A stretch of DNA of 64,000 nucleotides from Hydractinia symbiolongicarpus (GCF_029227915.1 NC_079876.1:39725828-39789827); one strand, 5' to 3'. Shown: positions 33,975 to 47,700, counted from the stretch's first letter. The notes: generated by a model not told the origin, from the sequence alone. Made by a program: numbers and translations.

Positions 33975-35585
33975 TTTTCAAAAATTTTTTCATTTTTGAT
34001 GAGACGCTGAATAAAATAAGTTTAATCGCCGGCAAACGAAAAACCGCGATTTCCCGTAAATGCCGGGCTTGGCCCGTATAGTCAAAAGTATACAAAGAAA
34101 GTACCCAGGGAGTAAACTCATTTCCCGAACGATTTTTTAAATTTTTTTTTTCATACTAAAACGCATGAGACTTGTAGTTTTCAGAAATGCTTTCATTTTT
34201 GATGAGACGCTTAATGAAAGAGGTTTAATCGCCGACAAACGAAAACCCGCGATTTCCCGTAAATCCCGGGCTTGGCCGTATAGTCGAATGTATACAAAAA
34301 AAGTACCCTGTGAGTAAACTCATTTCCAGAACGATTTTTAAATTATTTTTTCACTACTAAAACGCATAAGACTTGTAGTTTTCAAAATTGTTTTCATTTT
34401 TGATGAGACACTGAATAAAAGAAGTTTAATCGCCGGCAAACGAAAACCCGCGATTTTCCGTTAATCCCGGGCTTGGCCCGTATAGTCAAAAGTATACAAA
34501 GAAAGTACCCAGGGAGTAAACTCATTTCCCGAACGATTTTTTAATTTATTTTTTCACCACTAAAACGCATGAGACTTGTAGTTTTCAAAAATGTTTTCAT
34601 TTTTGATGAGACGCTGAATAAAAGAAGTTTAATCGCCGGCAAAGAAAAACCTGCGATTTCCCGTAAATCCCGGACTCGGCCCGTATAGTCAAAAGTATAC
34701 AAAGAAAGTACCCAGGGAGTAAACTTATTTCCCAAACGATTTTTTAAATTATTATTTCACCACTAAAGCCCATGAGACTTGTAGTTTTCAGAAATGCTTT
34801 CATTTTTGATGAGACGCTTAATGAAAGAGGTTTAATCGCCGACAAACGAAAACCCGCGATTTCCCGTAAATACCGGGCTTGGCCGTATAGTCGAATGTAT
34901 ACAAAAAAAGTACCCTGTGAGTAAACTCATTTCCAGAACGATTTTTAAATTATTTTTTCACTACTAAAACGCATAAGACTTGTAGTTTTCAAAATTGTTT
35001 TCATTTTTGATGAGACACTGAATAAAAGAAGTTTAATCGCCGGCAAACGAAAACCCGCGATTTCCCGTTAATCCCGGGCTTGGCCCGTATAGTCAAAAGT
35101 ATACAAAGAAAGTACCCAGGGAGTAAACTCATTTCCCGAACGATTTTTTAATTTATTTTTTCACCACTAAAACGCATGAGACTTGTAGTTTTCAAAAATG
35201 TTTTCATTTTTGATGAGACGCTGAATAAAAGAAGTTTAATCGCCGGCAAACAAAAACCTGCGATTTCCCGTAAATCCCGGACTCGGCCCGTATAGTCAAA
35301 AGTATACAAAGAAAGTACCCAGGGAGTAAACTTATTTCCCAAACGATTTTTTAAATTATTATTTCACCACTAAAGCCCATGAGACTTGTAGTTTTTTAAA
35401 ATGTTTTCATTTTTAATGAGACGCTGAATAAAAGAAGTTTAATCGCCGGCAAACGAAAACCCGCGACTTCCCGTAAATCCCGGACTCGGCCCGTATAGTC
35501 AAAAGCATACAAAGAAAGTACCCAGGAAGTAAACTCATTTCACGAACGATTTTTTGAATTATTTTTTCACCACTAAAACGCATGA
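33975..35585. repeat. 9-mer higher-order repeat copy immediately right of the LINE
   Basis: This stretch repeats 28111-29720 at a constant offset of 5864 bp, including rare variants: GAATAAAATAAGTTTAATCG with AAATGCCGGGC (28145 and 34009 regions), GGCAAAGAAAAACCTGC (28777 and 34641) and AAATACCGGGC (29005 and 34869). The match ends near 35585, where the left copy has AGACTAGCAG and this one AGACTTGTAG. Confidence 0.85.
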
Positions 35586-36800
35586 GACTTGTAGTTTTCA
35601 AAAATGTTTTCATTTTTGATGAGACGCTGAATAAAAGAAATTTAATCGCCGGCAAACGAAAACCTGCGATTTTCCGTAAATCCCGGACTCGACCCGTATA
35701 GTCAAAAGTTTACAAAGATAGTACCCAGGGTGTAAACTCATTTCCAGAACGAATTTTTAAATTTATTATTTCACCACTAAAGCCCATGAGACTTGTAGTT
35801 TTTAAAAATGTTTTCATTTTTGATGAGACGCTGAATAAAAGAAGTTTAATCGCTGGCAAACGAAAACCCGCGACTTCCCGTAAATCCCGGACTCGGCCCG
35901 TATAGTCAAAAGTATACAAAGAAAGTACCCAGGGTGTAAACTCATTTCCCGAACGATTTTTTAAATTATTTTTTCAACACTAAAACGCATGAGACTTGTA
36001 GTTTTCAGAAATGTTTTCATTTTTGATGAGACGCTTAATGAAAGTGGTTTAATCGCCGGCAAACATAAACCCGCGATTTCCCGTAAATCCCGGGCTTGGC
36101 CCGTATAGTCGAATGTATACAAAGAAAGTACCCTGTGAGTAAACTCATTTCCAAAACGATTTTTTATATTATTTTTTCACCACTAAAACGCATGAGACTT
36201 GTAGTTTTCAAAAATGTTTTCATTTTTGATGAGACGCTGAATAAAAGAAATTTAATCGCCGGCAAACGAAAACCTGCGACTTTCCGTAAATCCCGGACTC
36301 GACCCGTATAGTCAAAAGTTTACAAAGATAGTACCCAGGGTGTAAACTCATTTCCAGAACGAATTTTTAAATTTATTATTTCACCACTAAAGCCCATGAG
36401 ACTTGTAGTTTTTAAAAATGTTTTCATTTTTGATGAGACGCTGAATAAAAGAAGTTTAATCGCTGGCAAACGAAAACCCGCGACTTCCCGTAAATCCCGG
36501 ACTCGGCCCGTATAGTCAAAAGTATACAAAGAAAGTACCCAGGGTGTAAACTCATTTCCCGAACGATTTTTTAAATTATTTTTTCAACACTAAAACGCAT
36601 GAGACTTGTAGTTTTCAGAAATGTTTTCATTTTTGATGAGACGCTTAATGAAAGTGGTTTAATCGCCGGCAAACATAAACCCGCGATTTCCCGTAAATCC
36701 CGGGCTTGGCCCGTATAGTCGAATGTATACAAAGAAAGTACCCTGTGAGTAAACTCATTTCCAAAACGATTTTTTATATTATTTTTTCACCACTAAAACG
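35585..36800. repeat. Tandem trimer duplication, period 610 bp
   Basis: About 35585-36190 is repeated at about 36195-36800. Shared rare features are CGACCCGTATAGTC with CAAAAGTTTAC, AATTTTTAAATTTATTATTTC (one extra base, hence 610 and not 609), TAATCGCTGGC and CGGCAAACATAAACCC. Confidence 0.8.
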
Positions 36801-38505
36801 CATGAGACTTGTAGTTTTCAAAAATGTTTTAATTTTTGATGGGACGCTGAATAAAAAAAGTTTAATAGCTGGCAAACGAAAACCCGCAATTTCCCGTAAA
36901 TCCCGGACTCGACCGGTATAGTCAAAATTATACAAAGAAAGTACCCAGGGAGTAAACTCATTTTCCGAACGATTTTTTAAATCATTTTTTCACCATTAAA
37001 ACACATGAGACTTGTAGTTTTCAAAAATGTTTTCATTTTTGATGAGACGCTTAATGAAAGAGGTTTAATCGCCGGCAAACGAAAACCAGCGATTTCCCCT
37101 AAATCCCGGGCTTGGCCCGTGTAGTCGAATGTATACAAAGAAAGTACCCAGGGAGTAAACTCATTTCCCGAACGATTTTTTAAATTTTTTTTTTCACCAC
37201 TAAAACGCATGAGACTTGTAGTTTTTAAAAATGTTTCCATTTTTGATGAGACGCTGAATAAAAGAAGTTTAATCGCCGGCAAACGAAAACCCATGACTTC
37301 CCGTAAATCCTGGACTCAGCCCGTATAGTCAAAAGTATACAAAGAAAGTACCCAGGGTGTAAACTCATTTCCCGAACGATTTTTTAAATTATTTTTTCAC
37401 CACTAAAACACATGAGACTTGTAGTTTTCAAAAATGTTTTCATTTTTGATGAGACGCTGAATAAAAGATGTTTAATCGCCGGCAAACGAAAACCCGCGAT
37501 TTCCCGTAAATCCCGGGCTTGGCCCGTATAGTCGAACATATACAAAGAAAGTACCCTGCGAGTAAACTCATTTCCAGAACGATTTTTTAAATTATTTTTT
37601 CACCACTAAAACACATGAGACTTGTAGTTTTCAAAAATGTTTTCATTTTTGATGAGACGCTGAATAAAAGATGTTTAATCGCCGGCAAGCGAAAACCCGC
37701 GATTTCCCGTAAATCCCGGGCTTGGCCCGTATAGTCGAATATATACAAAGAAAGTACCCTGCGAGTAAACTCATTTCCAGAACGATTTTTTAAATTATTT
37801 TTTCACCACTAAAACGCATAAGACTTGTAGTTTTCAAAAATGTTTTCATTTTTGATGAGACGCTGAATAAAAGAAGTTTAATCGCCGGCAAACGAAAAAC
37901 CGCGATTTCCCGTAAATCCCGGGCTTGGCCCGTATAGTTGAATCTATACAAAAAAAGTACCCTGTGAGTAAACTCATTTCCCGAACGATTTTTTAATTTA
38001 TTTTTTCACCACTAAAACGCATGAGACTTGTAGTTTTCAAAAATGTTTTCATTTTTGATGAGACGCTGAATAAAAGAAGTTTAATCGCCGGCAAACGAAA
38101 ACCTGCGATTTCCCGTAAATCCCGGATTCGGCCCGTATAGTCAAAAGTATACAAAGAAAGTACCCAGGGAGTAAACTCATTTCCCAAACGATTTTTTAAA
38201 TTATTATTTCACCACTAAAGCCCATGAGACTTGTAGTTTCTAAAAATGTTTTCATTTTTGATGAGACGCTGAATAAAAGAAGTTTAATCGCCGGCAAACG
38301 AAAACCCGCGACTTCCGGTAAATCCCGGACTCGGTCCGTATAGTCAAAAGTATACAGAGAAAGTACCCAGGGAGTAAACTCATTTGCCGAACGATTTTTT
38401 AATTTTTTTTTTCATACTAAAACGCATGAGACTTGTAGTTTTCAAAAAATTTTTCATTTTTGATGAGACGCTGAATAAAAGAAGTTTAATCGCCGGCAAA
38501 CGAAA
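36190..38505. repeat. Segmental duplication B, left copy (2.3 kb)
   Basis: The stretch recurs at 41259-43575 with an offset of 5069 bp (25 monomers minus 6 bp): 36706 and 41775, 36977 and 42046, 37993 and 43062, CTTCCGGTAAATCCC at 38312 and 43381. Shared oddities include GATGGGACGCTG with TTAATAGCTGGC and AACCCATGACTTCCC. The copies diverge at about 38505, where the left has AACCAGCG and the right AACCTGCG. Confidence 0.8.
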
Positions 38506-39950
38506 ACCAGCGATTTCCCCTAAATCCCTGGCTTGCCCCGTGTAGTCGAATGTATACAAAGAAAGTACCCAGGGAGTAAACTCATTTCCCGAACGATTTT
38601 TTAAATTTTTTTTCACCACTAAAACGCATGATACTTGTAGTTTTTAAAAATGTTTTCATTTTTGATGAGACGCTGAATAAAAGAAGTTTAATCGCCGGCA
38701 AACGAAAACCTGCGACTTCCCGTAAATCCTGGACTCGGCCCGTATAGTCAAAAGTATACAAAGAAAGTACCCAGGGAGTAAACTCATTTCCCGAACGATT
38801 TTTTAAATTATTTTTCACCACTAAAACGCATAAGACTTGTAGTTTTCAAAAATGTTTTCATTTTTGATGAGAAGCTGAATAAAAGAGGTTTAATCGCCGG
38901 CAAACGAAAACCCGCGATTTCCCGTAAATCCCGGGCTTGGCCCGTATAGTCGAATCTATACAAAAAAAGTACCCTGTGAGTAAACTCATTTCCCGAACGA
39001 TTTTTTAATTTATTTTTTCACCACTAAAACGCATGAGACTTGTAGTTTTCAAAAATGTTTTCATTTTTGATGAGACGCTGAATAAAAGAAGTTTAATCGC
39101 CGGCAAACGAAAACCTGCGATTTCCCGTAAATCCCGGATTCGGCCCGTATAGTCAAAAGTATACAAAGAAAGTACCCAGGGAGTAAACTCATTTCCCAAA
39201 CGATTTTTTAAATTATTATTTCACCACTAAAGCCCATGAGACTTGTAGTTTCTAAAAATGTTTTCATTTTTGATGAGACGCTGAATAAAAGAAGTTTAAT
39301 CGCCGGCAAACGAAAACCCGCGACTTCCGGTAAATCCCGGACTCGGTCCGTATAGTCAAAAGTATACAGAGAAAGTACCCAGGGAGTAAACTCATTTGCC
39401 GAACGATTTTTTAATTTTTTTTTTCATACTAAAACGCATGAGACTTGTAGTTTTCAAAAATTTTTTCATTTTTGATGAGACGCTGAATAAAAGAAGTTTA
39501 ATCGCCGGCAAACGAAAACCAGCGATTTCCCCTAAATCCCTGGCTTGCCCCGTGTAGTCGAATGTATACAAAGAAAGTACCCAGGGAGTAAACTCATTTC
39601 CCGAACGATTTTTTAAATTTTTTTTCACCACTAAAACGCATGATACTTGTAGTTTTTAAAAATGTTTTCATTTTTGATGAGACGCTGAATAAAAGAAGTT
39701 TAATCGCCGGCAAACGAAAACCTGCGACTTCCCGTAAATCCTGGACTCGGCCCGTATAGTCAAAAGTATACAAAGAAAGTACCCAGGGAGTAAACTCATT
39801 TCCCGAACGATTTTTTAAATTATTTTTCACCACTAAAACGCATAAGACTTGTAGTTTTCAAAAATGTTTTCATTTTTGATGAGAAGCTGAATAAAAGAGG
39901 TTTAATCGCCGGCAAACGAAAACCCGCGATTTCCCGTAAATCCCGGGCTT
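37930..39950. repeat. 5-monomer higher-order repeat, period 1012 bp (two copies)
   Basis: The markers TCTATACAAAAAAAGTACC (near 37932 and 38944), AACTCATTTGCCGAACG, CTGGCTTGCCCCGTG and ACGCATGATACTTG all recur 1012 bp apart, 3 bp less than five monomers. The two copies are almost identical, so this is a recent tandem duplication. Confidence 0.85.
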
Positions 39951-41258
39951 GGCCCGTATAGTCGAATATATACAAAGAAAGTACCTTGCGAGTAAAATCA
40001 TTTCCAGAACGATTTTTTAAATTATTTTTTCACCACTAAAACGCATAAGACTTGTAGTTTTCAAAAATGTTTTCATTTTTGATGAGACGCTGAATAAAAT
40101 AAGTTTAATCGCCGGCAAACGAAAAACCGCGATTTCCCGTAAATCCCGGCCTTGGCCCGTATAGTCAAAAGTATACAGAGAAAGTACCCAGGGAGTAAAC
40201 TCATTTCCCGAACGATTTTTTAAATTTTTTTTTTCATACTAAAACGCATGAGACTTGTAGTTTTCAGAAATGCTTTCATTTTTGATGAGACGCTTAATGA
40301 AAGAGGTTTAATCGCCGACAAACGAAAACCCGCGATTTCCCGTAAATCCCGGGCTTGGCCGTATAGTCGAATGTATACAAAAAAAGTACCCTGTGAGTAA
40401 ACTCATTTCCAGAACGATTTTTAAATTATTTTTTCACTACTAAAACGCATAAGACTTGTAGTTTTCAAAATTGTTTTCATTTTTGATGAGACACTGAATA
40501 AAAGAAGTTTAATCGCCGGCAAACGAAAACCCGCGATTTCCCGTTAATCCCGGGCTTGGCCCGTATAGTCAAAAGTATACAAAGAAAGTACCCAGGGAGT
40601 AAACTCATTTCCCGAACGATTTTTTAATTTATTTTTTCACCACTAAAACGCATGAGACTTGTAGTTTTCAAAAATGTTTTCATTTTTGATGAGACGCTGA
40701 ATAAAAGAAGTTTAATCGCCGGCAAACAAAAACCTGCGATTTCCCGTAAATCCCGGACTCGGTCCGTATAGTCAAAAGTATACAAAGAAAGTACCCAGGG
40801 AGTAAACTTATTTCCCAAACGATTTTTTAAATTATTACTTCACCACTAAAGCCCATGAGACTTGTAGTTTTTTAAAATGTTTTCATTTTTAATGAGACGC
40901 TGAATAAAAGAAGTTTAATCGCCGGCAAACGAAAACCCGCGACTTCCCGTAAATCCCGGACTCGGCCCGTATAGTCAAAAGCATACAAAGAAAGTACCCA
41001 GGAAGTAAACTCATTTCACGAACGATTTTTTGAATTATTTTTTCACCACTAAAACGCATGAGACTAGCAGTTTTCAAATTTGTTTTCATTTTTGATGAGA
41101 CGCTGAATAAAAGAAGTTTAATCGCCGGCAAACGAAAACCTGCGACTTCCCGTAAATCCCGGACTCGGCCCGTATAGTCAAAAGTATACAAAGAAAGTAC
41201 CCAGGGAGTAAACCCATTTCCCGAACGATTTTTTAAATTATATTTTCACCACTAAAAC

Positions 41259-43575
41259 GCATGAGACTTGTAGTTTTCAAAAATGTTTTTATTTTTGATG
41301 AGACGCTGAATAAAAGAAATTTAATCGCCGGCAAACGAAAACCTGCGATTTTCCGTAAATCCCGGACTCGACCCGTATAGTCAAAAGTATACAAAGATAG
41401 TACCCAGGGTGTAAACTCATTTCCAGAACGAATTTTTAAATTTATTATTTCACCACTAAAGCCCATGAGACTTGTAGTTTTTAAAAATGTTTTCATTTTT
41501 GATGAGACGCTGAATAAAAGAAGTTTAATCGCTGGCAAACGAAAACCCGCGACTTCCCGTAAATCCCGGACTCGGCCCGTATAGTCAAAAGTATACAAAG
41601 AAAGTACCCAGGGTGTAAACTCATTTCCCGAACGATTTTTTAAATTATTTTTTCAACACTAAAACGCATGAGACTTGTAGTTTTCAGAAATGTTTTCATT
41701 TTTGATGAGACGCTTAATGAAAGTGGTTTAATCGCCGGCAAACATAAACCCGCGATTTCCCGTAAATCCCGGGCTTGGCCCGTATAGTCGAATGTATACA
41801 AAGAAAGTACCCTGTGAGTAAACTCATTTCCAAAACGATTTTTTATATTATTTTTTCACCACTAAAACGCATGAGACTTGTAGTTTTCAAAAATGTTTTA
41901 ATTTTTGATGGGACGCTGAATAAAAAAAGTTTAATAGCTGGCAAACGAAAACCCGCAATTTCCCGTAAATCCCGGACTCGACCGGTATAGTCAAAATTAT
42001 ACAAAGAAAGTACCCAGGGAGTAAACTCATTTTCCGAACGATTTTTTAAATCATTTTTTCACCATTAAAACACATGAGACTTGTAGTTTTCAAAAATGTT
42101 TTCATTTTTGATGAGACGCTTAATGAAAGAGGTTTAATCGCCGGCAAACGAAAACCAGCGATTTCCCCTAAATCCCGGGCTTGGCCCGTGTAGTCGAATG
42201 TATACAAAGAAAGTACCCAGGGAGTAAACTCATTTCCCGAACGATTTTTTAAATTTTTTTTTTCACCACTAAAACGCATGAGACTTGTAGTTTTTAAAAA
42301 TGTTTCCATTTTTGATGAGACGCTGAATAAAAGAAGTTTAATCGCCGGCAAACGAAAACCCATGACTTCCCGTAAATCCTGGACTCAGCCCGTATAGTCA
42401 AAAGTATACAAAGAAAGTACCCAGGGTGTAAACTCATTTCCCGAACGATTTTTTAAATTATTTTTTCACCACTAAAACACATGAGACTTGTAGTTTTCAA
42501 AAATGTTTTCATTTTTGATGAGACGCTGAATAAAAGATGTTTAATCGCCGGCAAACGAAAACCCGCGATTTCCCGTAAATCCCGGGCTTGGCCCGTATAG
42601 TCGAACATATACAAAGAAAGTAACCTGCGAGTAAACTCATTTCCAGAACGATTTTTTAAATTATTTTTTCACCACTAAAACACATGAGACTTGTAGTTTT
42701 CAAAAATGTTTTCATTTTTGATGAGACGCTGAATAAAAGATGTTTAATCGCCGGCAAACGAAAACCCGCGATTTCCCGTAAATCCCGGGCTTGGCCCGTA
42801 TAGTCGAATATATACAAAGAAAGTACCCTGCGAGTAAACTCATTTCCAGAACGATTTTTTAAATTATTTTTTCACCACTAAAACGCATAAGACTTGTAGT
42901 TTTCAAAAATGTTTTCATTTTTGATGAGACGCTGAATAAAAGAAGTTTAATCGCCGGCAAACGAAAAACCGCGATTTCCCGTAAATCCCGGGCTTGGCCC
43001 GTATAGTCGAATGTATACAAAAAAAGTACCCTGTGAGTAAACTCATTTCCCGAACGATTTTTTAATTTATTTTTTCACCACTAAAACGCATGAGACTTGT
43101 AGTTTTCAAAAATGTTTTCATTTTTGATGAGACGCTGAATAAAAGAAGTTTAATCGCCGGCAAACGAAAACCTGCGATTTCCCGTAAATCCCGGATTCGG
43201 CCCGTATAGTCAAAAGTATACAAAGAAAGTACCCAGGGAGTAAACTCATTTCCCAAACGATTTTTTAAATTATTATTTCACCACTAAAGCCCATGAGACT
43301 TGTAGTTTCTAAAAATGTTTTCATTTTTGATGAGACGCTGAATAAAAGAAGTTTAATCGCCGGCAAACGAAAACCCGCGACTTCCGGTAAATCCCAGACT
43401 CGGTCCGTATAGTCAAAAGTATACAGAGAAAGTACCCAGGGAGTAAACTCATTTGCCGAACGATTTTTTAATTTCTTTTTTCATACTAAAACGCATGAGA
43501 CTTCTAGTTTTCAAAAATTTTTTCATTTTTGATGAGACGCTGAATAAAAGAAGTTTAATCGCCGGCAAACGAAAA
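41259..43575. repeat. Segmental duplication B, right copy (2.3 kb)
   Basis: This is the partner of 36190-38505. Only scattered substitutions separate the copies, for example GTACCCTGCG against GTAACCTGCG (near 37552 and 42621) and GGACTCGGTCC against AGACTCGGTCC. Confidence 0.8.
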
Positions 43576-45030
43576 CCTGCGATTTCCCGTAAATCCCGGA
43601 CTCGGCCCGTATAGTCAAAAGTATACAAAGAAAGTACCCTGCGAGTAAACTCATTTCCAGAACGATTTTTTAAATTATTATTTCACCACTAAAGCCCATG
43701 AGACTTTTAGTTTTTAAAAATGTTTTCATTTTTGATGAAACGCTGAATAAAAGAAGTTTAATCGCCGGCAAACGAAAAACCGCGATTTCCCGTAAATCCC
43801 GGGCTTGGCCCGTATAGTCGAACATATACAAAGAAAGTAACCTGCGAGTAAACTCATTTCCAGAACGATTTTTTAAATTATTTTTTCACCACTAAAACAC
43901 ATGAGACTTGTAGTTTTCAAAAATGTTTTCATTTTTGATGAGACGCTGAATAAAAGATGTTTAATCGCCGGCAAACGAAAACCCGCGATTTCCCGTAAAT
44001 CCCGGGCTTGGCCCGTATAGTCGAATATATACAAAGAAAGTACCCTGCGAGTAAACTCATTTCCAGAACGATTTTTTAAATTATTTTTTCACCACTAAAA
44101 CGCATAAGACTTGTAGTTTTCAAAAATGTTTTCATTTTTGATGAGACGCTGAATAAAAGAAGTTTAATCGCCGGCAAACGAAAAACCGCGATTTCCCGTA
44201 AATCCCGGGCTTGGCCCGTATAGTCGAATGTATACAAAAAAAGTACCCTGTGAGTAAACTCATTTCCCGAACGATTTTTTAATTTATTTTTTCACCACTA
44301 AAACGCATGAGACTTGTAGTTTTCAAAAATGTTTTCATTTTTGATGAGACGCTGAATAAAAGAAGTTTAATCGCCGGCAAACGAAAACCTGCGATTTCCC
44401 GTAAATCCCGGATTCGGCCCGTATAGTCAAAAGTATACAAAGAAAGTACCCAGGGAGTAAACTCATTTCCCAAACGATTTTTTAAATTATTATTTCACCA
44501 CTAAAGCCCATGAGACTTGTAGTTTCTAAAAATGTTTTCATTTTTGATGAGACGCTGAATAAAAGAAGTTTAATCGCCGGCAAACGAAAACCCGCGACTT
44601 CCGGTAAATCCCAGACTCGGTCCGTATAGTCAAAAGTATACAGAGAAAGTACCCAGGGAGTAAACTCATTTGCCGAACGATTTTTTAATTTTTTTTTTCA
44701 TACTAAAACGCATGAGACTTGTAGTTTTCAAAAATTTTTTCATTTTTGATGAGACGCTGAATAAAAGAAGTTTAATCGCCGGCAAACGAAAACCTGCGAT
44801 TTCCCGTAAATCCCGGACTCGGCCCGTATAGTCAAAAGTATACAAAGAAAGTACCCTGCGAGTAAACTCATTTCCAGAACGATTTTTTAAATTATTATTT
44901 CACCACTAAAGCCCATGAGACTTTTAGTTTTTAAAAATGTTTTCATTTTTGATGAAACGCTGAATAAAAGAAGTTTAATCGCCGGCAAACGAAAAACCGC
45001 GATTTCCCGTAAATCCCGGGCTTGGCCCGT
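42600..45030. repeat. 6-monomer higher-order repeat, period 1217 bp (two copies)
   Basis: GAACATATACAAAG with GTAACCTGCG lies at 42603 and 43820; 43062 and 44279 start matching units; TTCCGGTAAATCCCAGACTC recurs near 43382 and 44599; and CATGAGACTTTTAG with GATGAAACGCTG closes the series. The period is one base short of six monomers. Confidence 0.8.
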
Positions 45031-47700
45031 ATAGTCGAATGTATACAAAAAAAGTACCCAGGAAGTAAACTCATTTCCCGAACGATTTTTTAATTTATTT
45101 TTTCACCACTGAAACGCATGAGACTTGTAGTTTTCAAAAATGTTTTCATTTTTGATGAGACGCTGCATAAAAGAAGTTTAATCGCCGGCAAACGAAAACC
45201 TGCGATTTCCCGTAAATCCCGGACTCGGCCCGTATAGTCAAAAGTATACAAAGAAAGTACCCAGGGAGTAAACTCATTTCCCAAACGATTTTTTAAATTA
45301 TTATTTCACCACTAAAGCCCATGAGACTTGTAGTTTTTAAAAATGTTTTCATTTTTGATGAGACGCTGAATAAAAGAAGTTTAATCGCCGGCAAACGAAA
45401 ACCCGCGACTTCCCGTAAATCCCGGACTCGGCCCGTATAGTCAAAAGTATACAAAGAAAGTACCCAGGGAGTAAACTCATTTGCCGAACGATTTTTTGAA
45501 TTTTTTTTTCATACTAAAACGCATGAGACTTGTAGTTTTCAAAAATGTTTTCATTTTTGATGAGACGCTGAATAAAAGAAGTTTAATCGCCGGCAAACGA
45601 AAACCTGCGATTTCCCGTAAATCCCGGACTCGGCCCGTATAGTCAAAAGTATACAAAGAAAGTACCCAGGGAGTAAACTCATATCCCAAACGATTTTTTA
45701 AATTATTATTTCACCACTAAAGCCCATGAGACTTGTAGTTTTTAAAAATGTTTTCATTTTTGATGAGACGCTGAATAAAAGAAGTTTAATCGCCGGCAAA
45801 CGAAAACCCGCGACTTCCCGTAAATCCCGGACTCGGCCCGTATAGTCAAAAGTATACAAAGAAAGTACCCAGGAAGTAAACTCATTTCACGAACGATTTT
45901 TTAAATTATTTTGTCACCACTAAAACGCATGAGACTTGTAGTTTTCAAATTTGTTTTCAATTTTGATGAGACGCTGAATAAAAGAAGTTTAATCGCCGGC
46001 AAACGAAAACCCGCGACTTCCCGTAAATCCCGGACTCGGCCCGTATAGTCAAAAGTATACAAAGAAAGTACCCAGGGAGTAAACCCATTTCCCGAACGAT
46101 TTTTTAAATTATATTTTCACCACTAAAACCCATGAGACTTGTAGTTTTTAAAAATGTTTTCAATTTTGATGAGACGCTATACAAAAGAAGTTTAATCGCC
46201 GGCAAACGAAAACCCGCGATTTCCCGTAAATCCCGGTCTCGGCCCGTATAGTCAAAAGTATACAAGGAAAGTACCCAGTGAGTAAACTCATTTCCCTAAC
46301 GAATTTTTAAATTATTTTTTCACCACTAAAACGCATGAGACTTGTAGTTTTCAAAAATGTTTTCATTTGTGATGAGACGCTGAATAAAAGAAGTTTAATC
46401 GCCGGCAAACGAAAACCTGCGATTTCCCGTAAATCCAGGACTCGGCCCGGATAGTCAAAAGTATACAAAGAAAGTACCCACAGTGTAAACTCATTTGCCG
46501 AACGATTTTTTAAAATTTTTTTTCATACTAAAACGCATGAGACTTGTAGTTTTCAAAAATGTTTTCATTTTTGATGAGACGCTGAATAAAAGAAGTTTAA
46601 TCGCCGGCAAACGAAAACCTGCGATTTCCCGTAAATCCCGGACTCGGCCCGTATAGTCAAAAGTATACAAAGAAAGTACCCAGGGTGTAAACTCATTTCC
46701 CGAACGATTTTTTAATTTATTTTTTCACCACTAAAACACATGAGACTTGTAGTTTTCAAAAATGTTTTCATTTTTGATGAGACGCTGAATAAAAGATGTT
46801 TAATCGCCGGCAAAGGAAAACCCGCGATTTCCCGTAAATCCCGGGCTTGGCCCGTATAGTCGAATATATACAAAGAAAGTACCCTGCGAGTAAACTCATT
46901 TCCAGAACGATTTTTTAAATTATTTTTTCACCACTAAAACACATGAGACTTGTAGTTTTCAAAAATGTTTTCATTTTTGATGAGACGCTGAATAAAAGAT
47001 GTTTAATCGCCGGCAAACGAAAACCCGCGATTTCCCGTAAATCCCGGGCTTGGCCCGTATAGTCGAATATATACAAAGAAAGTACCCTGCGAGTAAACTC
47101 ATTTCCAGAACGATTTTTTAAATTATTTTTTCACCACTAAAACCCATGAGACTTGTAGTTTTTAAAAATGTTTTCAATTTTGATGAGACGCTATACAAAA
47201 GAAGTTTAATCGCCGGCAAACGAAAACCTGCGATTTCCCGTAAATCCCGGTCTCGGCCCGTATAGTCAAAAGTATACAAGGAAAGTACCCAGTGAGTAAA
47301 CTCATTTCCCTAACGAATTTTTAAATTATTTTTTCACCACTAAAACGCATGAGACTTGTAGTTTTCAAAAATGTTTTCATTTGTGATGAGACGCTGAATA
47401 AAAGAAGTTTAATCGCCGGCAAACGAAAACCTGCGATTTCCCGTAAATCCAGGACTCGGCCCGGATAGTCAAAAGTATACAAAGAAAGTACCCACAGTGT
47501 AAACTCATTTGCCGAACGATTTTTTAAAATTTTTTTTCATACTAAAACGCATGAGACTTGTAGTTTTCAAAAATGTTTTCATTTTTGATGAGACGCTGAA
47601 TAAAAGAAGTTTAATCGCCGGCAAACGAAAACCTGCGATTTCCCGTAAATCCCGGACTCGGCCCGTATAGTCAAAAGTATACAAAGAAAGTACCCAGGGT
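44300..47700. repeat. Segmental duplication C, left copy (3.4 kb)
   Basis: The stretch recurs at about 48170-51400. The offset is 3852 bp at first (44601 and 48453, 45090 and 48942), then 3648-3649 bp after about 45670 (45872 and 49521, 46177 and 49826, 47191 and 50839). The step is 203 bp, so one monomer is missing from the right copy. Confidence 0.8.

Noticed and set aside
33960-33975. A target-site duplication around the LINE
   Set aside because: The sequences next to the two ends (AGTCAAAAGTAT and TTTTCAAAAATTTT) are different phases of the monomer. The only shared bases are short A/T runs, so no credible duplication could be defined.
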